Source: Isochrysis galbana (taxonomy: Eukaryota; Haptophyta; Isochrysidales; Isochrysidaceae). Taken from it: 64,000 bases of DNA. Made by a program: the position numbers and the translations under genes. The stretch covers positions 5,162,282 through 5,226,281 of the forward strand of contig CM030933.1 in assembly GCA_018136815.1 (NCBI GenBank), read 5' to 3'. This document shows positions 60,443 through 64,000 of this stretch, piece after piece (position 1 is the stretch's first letter; each line of letters begins with the position of its first letter). Under the pieces are notes generated by a model. That model was not told the DNA's origin, made no database searches, and saw only the letters and a list, made by a program, of their open reading frames with translations.

Positions 60443-62206
60443 TTAGCCCTCAATGCGCTCGGCAAATTGCATGTACACAGAGTGAAGGTCGCTCATATGC
60501 CACAATCCGAGTAATTGTAAGATAGCTATGGTGCGGCAGCGGACGTTCCACCGGCCCATCACACAAGGGTCATCTTTCGACCGCACATTTTGCCACTCCT
60601 CGCGCGGCGGACCCTCGACGTAGATATCTGTTTGGATGAAGGTGAGGCTGCCAACTAGGGTATGGACTAACATAAGATTGAACTGGAGGAGCAGCTCCTC
60701 GGCATCGAGCATAGGGCCTCCCTCTCGGGCATACTCATCAATGAAGCAGCGTATAAGAGGTGAAATGTGCCTCGCAAGCACGTCCGGCTCGGCTCCGGAG
60801 AGACAACCCATCATGATGCCCGCGAAGGGTGCCCGCTGGCAATTGTACCAATCGAGAAGTCCCGCCTCAAGGTCTCCATTTGCGGACCGCCAGAAGAAGG
60901 CATTGTCAACTTGCAAGTTGGGGTGGATGAGCGCGCAGTAGGCAGAATCCCGGGAGACGTAGCGCTTGGCTGCGTCGAAGTAGGTCGCGCAATCCATTAT
61001 GTTACGCTCAAACTCGTCGAGGAATGAATCGCTGCACAAGTGCCGTGGGAAGAGATGCGGCGCAACGCGCGTGGAGAATTCGCGGAGCGATGCACATTGC
61101 GCCTGCGCCCATCGCCGCGACAAGTCACGTCTTGCTGGCGTGTCCGGCGGGAGGGAGCCAGAGTCGACGCCCCCAAAGCATGTGGACACTGCGCTGAAGC
61201 GCCCACACTTATCTGCTGCGGCGACCCGCGCCATCGCGCGAAAAAGCGCATAGTAGTATTCGTGAGCATCGCACAGCCGATCATCTTGATATTTACCGCA
61301 CTTTGGCAAAAGCGTCAGCCCGGGGTATGAGGGATCGGCCTTACCAAATGGAATACACTCAGTGATGAGGACATAGTCGGATGTTGCGCGGCTGATGTCT
61401 GCGAAGTAGAGCTTTGGGATACGCACCGGCATAAGATCCTCGGCTAGAACATATACTGAGAGCTCGCGCGCGTCGCCATCGCCATAGTGGGAGGAGAGTA
61501 TCGCCCGCCACTTGGGGTTGGCGTGCGAGTGACCGGCCACAGGCCAGGGAAGCTTGCAGAAGAGTGTCGTGTGGAGGCCTACCGATGAAGGCTGGTACTC
61601 CACCTGCAGCACGGCCTTGATGCCTGCGCCGCCTTGCGCGTCATCGCCCTGAAGAGGCAGTTCTTCTACCAATGTGATACGGGCCACACAAGAAGACTCG
61701 CCGAGTACCAGGGAGCTGCGCAGCGCTCTAGTCAGCCACGGTGCACCAAAGCCAGAGCTTTCCGACAAAAGCTCCTCAAACGTACGCGGCAGCCTCAGCC
61801 CGAACCACTCACCGCTGACTGCAGAGGCAGAACCATGGGAGCCGATGGCGTTGGTGCCGAGCCGTCGGTGCGGAGGTAGCGGCTTGAGTAGCCGACGACG
61901 AGAAGAGGCAGGTGTCTCGTCGTTCGAAGTGACGGGCTGCGGCGGCTTCGCAGGAGCCGGCTCTCCAGGTGCCTCCCCGTCCACGCTGAGCGTCCCTTCG
62001 CGCCGTGCCCTGGCGAGTGCGTTGGCCAGCTTCTGCCTGTCTGGCAGCGAGCTGACGCCCACCTCCTTGAGCCGTGTGAGGAGCGTGAGACGGCCGCCGT
62101 CGAGTGCGTCGCACAGCTCGCTCAGTCTCGTCTCGCCCAGCTCGTCGCACAACCGCTCGAGGCCACACTGCGAGAGCAGCGAGCGCAGCCGTCGGTCGGG
62201 CCCCAT
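60443..62206 (-). CDS. SAM-like domain plus APH/choline-kinase-type phosphotransferase
   Basis: Single exon, 587 residues from ATG 62206 (MGPDRRLRSLLSQCGLERL). Residues about 5-68 have the helix pattern of a SAM domain, ending in LTRLKEVGVSSLPDRQKLANA. Residues about 150-560 look like the aminoglycoside-phosphotransferase/EcKinase fold: an N-lobe (GIKAVLQVEYQPSSVGLHTT), a middle segment (SDYVLITECIPFG), then the catalytic-loop-like HPNLQVDNAFFW (about 425), where the usual catalytic Asp after His is replaced (HPN instead of HGD), and LLDWYNCQRAPF as the metal-binding DFE/DW-like motif (about 450). The altered loop leaves activity and substrate uncertain. Upstream in-frame codons to 62278 lack leader character, so I use the internal Met. 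Confidence 0.75.
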   Translation of the reverse strand: MGPDRRLRSLLSQCGLERLCDELGETRLSELCDALDGGRLTLLTRLKEVGVSSLPDRQKLANALARARREGTLSVDGEAPGEPAPAKPPQPVTSNDETPASSRRRLLKPLPPHRRLGTNAIGSHGSASAVSGEWFGLRLPRTFEELLSESSGFGAPWLTRALRSSLVLGESSCVARITLVEELPLQGDDAQGGAGIKAVLQVEYQPSSVGLHTTLFCKLPWPVAGHSHANPKWRAILSSHYGDGDARELSVYVLAEDLMPVRIPKLYFADISRATSDYVLITECIPFGKADPSYPGLTLLPKCGKYQDDRLCDAHEYYYALFRAMARVAAADKCGRFSAVSTCFGGVDSGSLPPDTPARRDLSRRWAQAQCASLREFSTRVAPHLFPRHLCSDSFLDEFERNIMDCATYFDAAKRYVSRDSAYCALIHPNLQVDNAFFWRSANGDLEAGLLDWYNCQRAPFAGIMMGCLSGAEPDVLARHISPLIRCFIDEYAREGGPMLDAEELLLQFNLMLVHTLVGSLTFIQTDIYVEGPPREEWQNVRSKDDPCVMGRWNVRCRTIAILQLLGLWHMSDLHSVYMQFAERIEG

Positions 62207-62945
62207 CAGCGCGCACGGCCAACCCCCCCAACCAGCACCCACCAAAAACCAAAAGGGCGGCGCTGGCACGATATACAATATACAATCTCACGGGACTTGG
62301 ATCAAGTTTGTGAAGGGCTTCACAGTGAACCGGAGAGCTTCCTCTACCAACCTTTTCTTGGCGGACAGAGATCATGTCTCGGGGGATCTTATATCTCCTA
62401 GAGTAGAGGCTGCTCGAAAGGGATTCAATAAATTTTTTTCCATCCTTTTCCCTTCCCGTGGTGTCGTGGAGTGAAAGTGAAAGAAGCAATAGTACAAGTA
62501 GCAGTCGGAGTAAAGAAAAGGTGCCCCAAAAGTATCGATTTTCGATTTTGATTGTTGAGCTATTGTTGGAAGGATGACGAATTGGGACTGAGATCTTATG
62601 CTACAAGCTCCCGAGCTTCGATCGATCAGACGGCCTAGGACATATCGCGCACCCGCCACAACAAGAGCACTCGAGGACTCGAGGATTGCTACAAGAGACA
62701 AGAGCTACGCGCGGGTTTCCGACTTGTATAGGCAGACTCGTTAAGCCGTCCATTATCTCGTGCCATCCAGCCACCGAGCATAGGAAGGGCAAGAATCAAG
62801 AATGTCGCAAGAGCAGCTTGGTTGCGTATGTGGTTGCTTACGTGTAGGAGCAAATGCCGTAAGCCCACAGCTTCAACGGCGAACGTTACCTAGCTACTTC
62901 CACATTGAATGATATGGTCCATGGATGGTCACCGATACTTTGAGC
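62207..62945. other. Intergenic, no gene seen
   Basis: AT-richer spacer. The part from about 62780 to 62945 is probably the 3' flank of the calpain gene. Confidence 0.45.
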
Positions 62946-63762
62946 TCACAATAGAACGGGCTCCCCACCATTTATGCACTCCAAACACCTGCATCTGCGT
63001 TGTGGGAGGTCACGCGTCTTGCTGCTCGTTTGGTGGCCCATGTACAAGGCTCGACAGCCTTGACACAAGCACCAAAAGCGCGCGCATCCTGTCATGCAGG
63101 CGCACGCTGGGCCACGGACGCAGCCATCATCCTCGTCAAAGCGAAGCGCCAAATCCCTAGCGCCGGTTGAGCGGTCACACACATCCAATTGGTCGAACAG
63201 GGAACAAAAATCCCTAAAGGAAATCCAGAACGAACCCTCATCGGAACCTTCTTGGCGATGCGTTGCACGGTCCGGCCACAGAGCGGTCTGGATCTGCGGG
63301 TGCTTATCCCACAGGCGCGAGTGGTCTGACCAATCGCCGCGCCATTCAAAGGACCCCCATGGATTGCGCAGCTGCATGAGGCGGATGCCAAAAAGCTCCC
63401 GGCATTGCAGCACTGCATATGCGTGGCCTGCCACCAGACCATCCGCGCGTTGGGCTTCGCCAGTGCTGCTCGAGATGGAGGCCCCTAGCACAGCATCGCC
63501 TCGGTCGTATGCAAGGAGAAGCAACCAGAGTTCATCTTGGGTATACTCCTCAGATGTCGAACGCAAACCGCACTTCCGCGGATCGCTAGGGCTTCCCAGC
63601 AAAACTAGGTTGAGGCGGCTCCATTTGGAGCGAGACGTGCGCATCAGACAGAAACAGTGATCTCCTGTCATCACCTGATGGTAGGCATCAAGATAAGTGA
63701 GGCGTGATTTGTCAAGCGACACAAACACAAGGTTTTGGCCTTGCCGATTTCCGCAACTCGCC
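62946..63762 (-). CDS. Calpain-type cysteine protease, 3' exon
   Basis: The last exon starts after an acceptor (CTTGCAG) at 63763 and runs to the TGA at 62946. It carries the second half of the calpain catalytic core: ELWLLLLAYDRGDAVLGAS, then GLVAGHAYAVLQC with the catalytic His, then LRNPWGSFEWRGDWSD with the catalytic Asn, then GSFWISFRDFCSLFDQLDVC, the start of the C2-like domain. The protein ends soon after, so the C2-like domain is short, and the tail is Cys-rich (CACMTGCARFWCLCQGC). The catalytic Cys must lie in exons beyond the window. Calpains of this kind cut cytosolic substrates; calcium dependence cannot be judged here. Confidence 0.88.
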
Positions 63763-64000
63763 CTGCAAGCATGCAGTATGGTTCATGCATTGAATGGGGG
63801 CAAGAAACAGCATGAAAAAGACGGTGTGGGTGGTAGATAACTTAGTAGTAGTGTCTACCGTGCGTATGTAGCTCGGGCCAGAACGAGTGAGTTTTTGGTA
63901 TCAAAGTGAATGAAGGGTCCTTGTGACATGCAGACGGGCTGGGTCGAACGCACATGGAGCGCCCACAGAGTCAGTCCACCATGTAGCTTCTCATATGAAC
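63763..64000 (-). other. Calpain intron and possible edge of the preceding exon
   Basis: At the extreme right, the - strand reads SYEKLHGG, resembling the AYAKLHGSYEAL block that precedes the His half of calpain cores. This suggests an upstream calpain exon enters the window at about 63978-64000, followed by an intron to 63763. The exact donor is uncertain (CATG|GTGG is one candidate). Confidence 0.45.

Overview
This window is nuclear DNA from a unicellular, flagellated, photosynthetic eukaryote. The host genes have short GT-AG introns of about 75-180 bases. One gene is an intron-bearing RpoD-type sigma factor, which implies a plastid and argues against bacterial contamination. Another is TBC1D31, a centriolar-satellite protein, which implies cilia. 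A haptophyte or another alga of the red-plastid lineage fits best, but the sequence does not fix the group. The window contains one assembly gap of 100 N (51256-51355).

Host genes, left to right: an unrecognised 781-residue helical-repeat-like protein (3713-6370, +); the PP2A activator PTPA (9946-11194, -, three exons); an unrecognised two-pass membrane protein (13333-14261, -); cytosolic isoleucyl-tRNA synthetase (15371-19078, +, three exons); a weak hypothetical ORF (19935-20603, +); TBC1D31 (23585-28288, -); a mitochondrial m-AAA protease of the AFG3 type (31731-34070, +); a CHCHD2/Mix17-like twin CX9C protein (35825-36459, -); complex III subunit UQCR10/QCR9 (37074-37486, +); a PDZ-GOLD-coiled-coil protein (38849-39862, -); a plastid sigma factor cut by the gap (51356-52508, +); a PSI-domain type I membrane protein (58456-59265, +); a SAM-plus-APH-kinase-like protein (60443-62206, -); and the 3' part of a calpain (62946 to the right edge, -). 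Three mitochondrial genes lie within 6 kb, and two of them are divergent across a 0.6-kb promoter made largely of G runs and then C runs.

The rest is mobile and repetitive DNA. The main element is a Ty3/gypsy-type retrotransposon (43052-51255, 3' part lost in the gap). Its gag and pol share one reading frame, split only by a single TAG, and a phage-type DNA cytosine methyltransferase-like domain sits between gag and the aspartic protease. A shuffled fragment of the same family lies at 1.7-2.8 kb. A second family, probably non-LTR, recurs across the window. Its copies start with a small AT-rich hairpin just before ATGG, and several end in a shared 3' tail. One 939-bp copy sits between perfect 16-bp target duplications inside another element's gag-like frame. 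There are also a decayed LINE reverse transcriptase, a gypsy RNase H fragment, a BED-finger transposase fragment, a 209-bp MITE with 37-bp perfect inverted ends, a 170-bp repeat present twice 25 kb apart, and several minisatellites.
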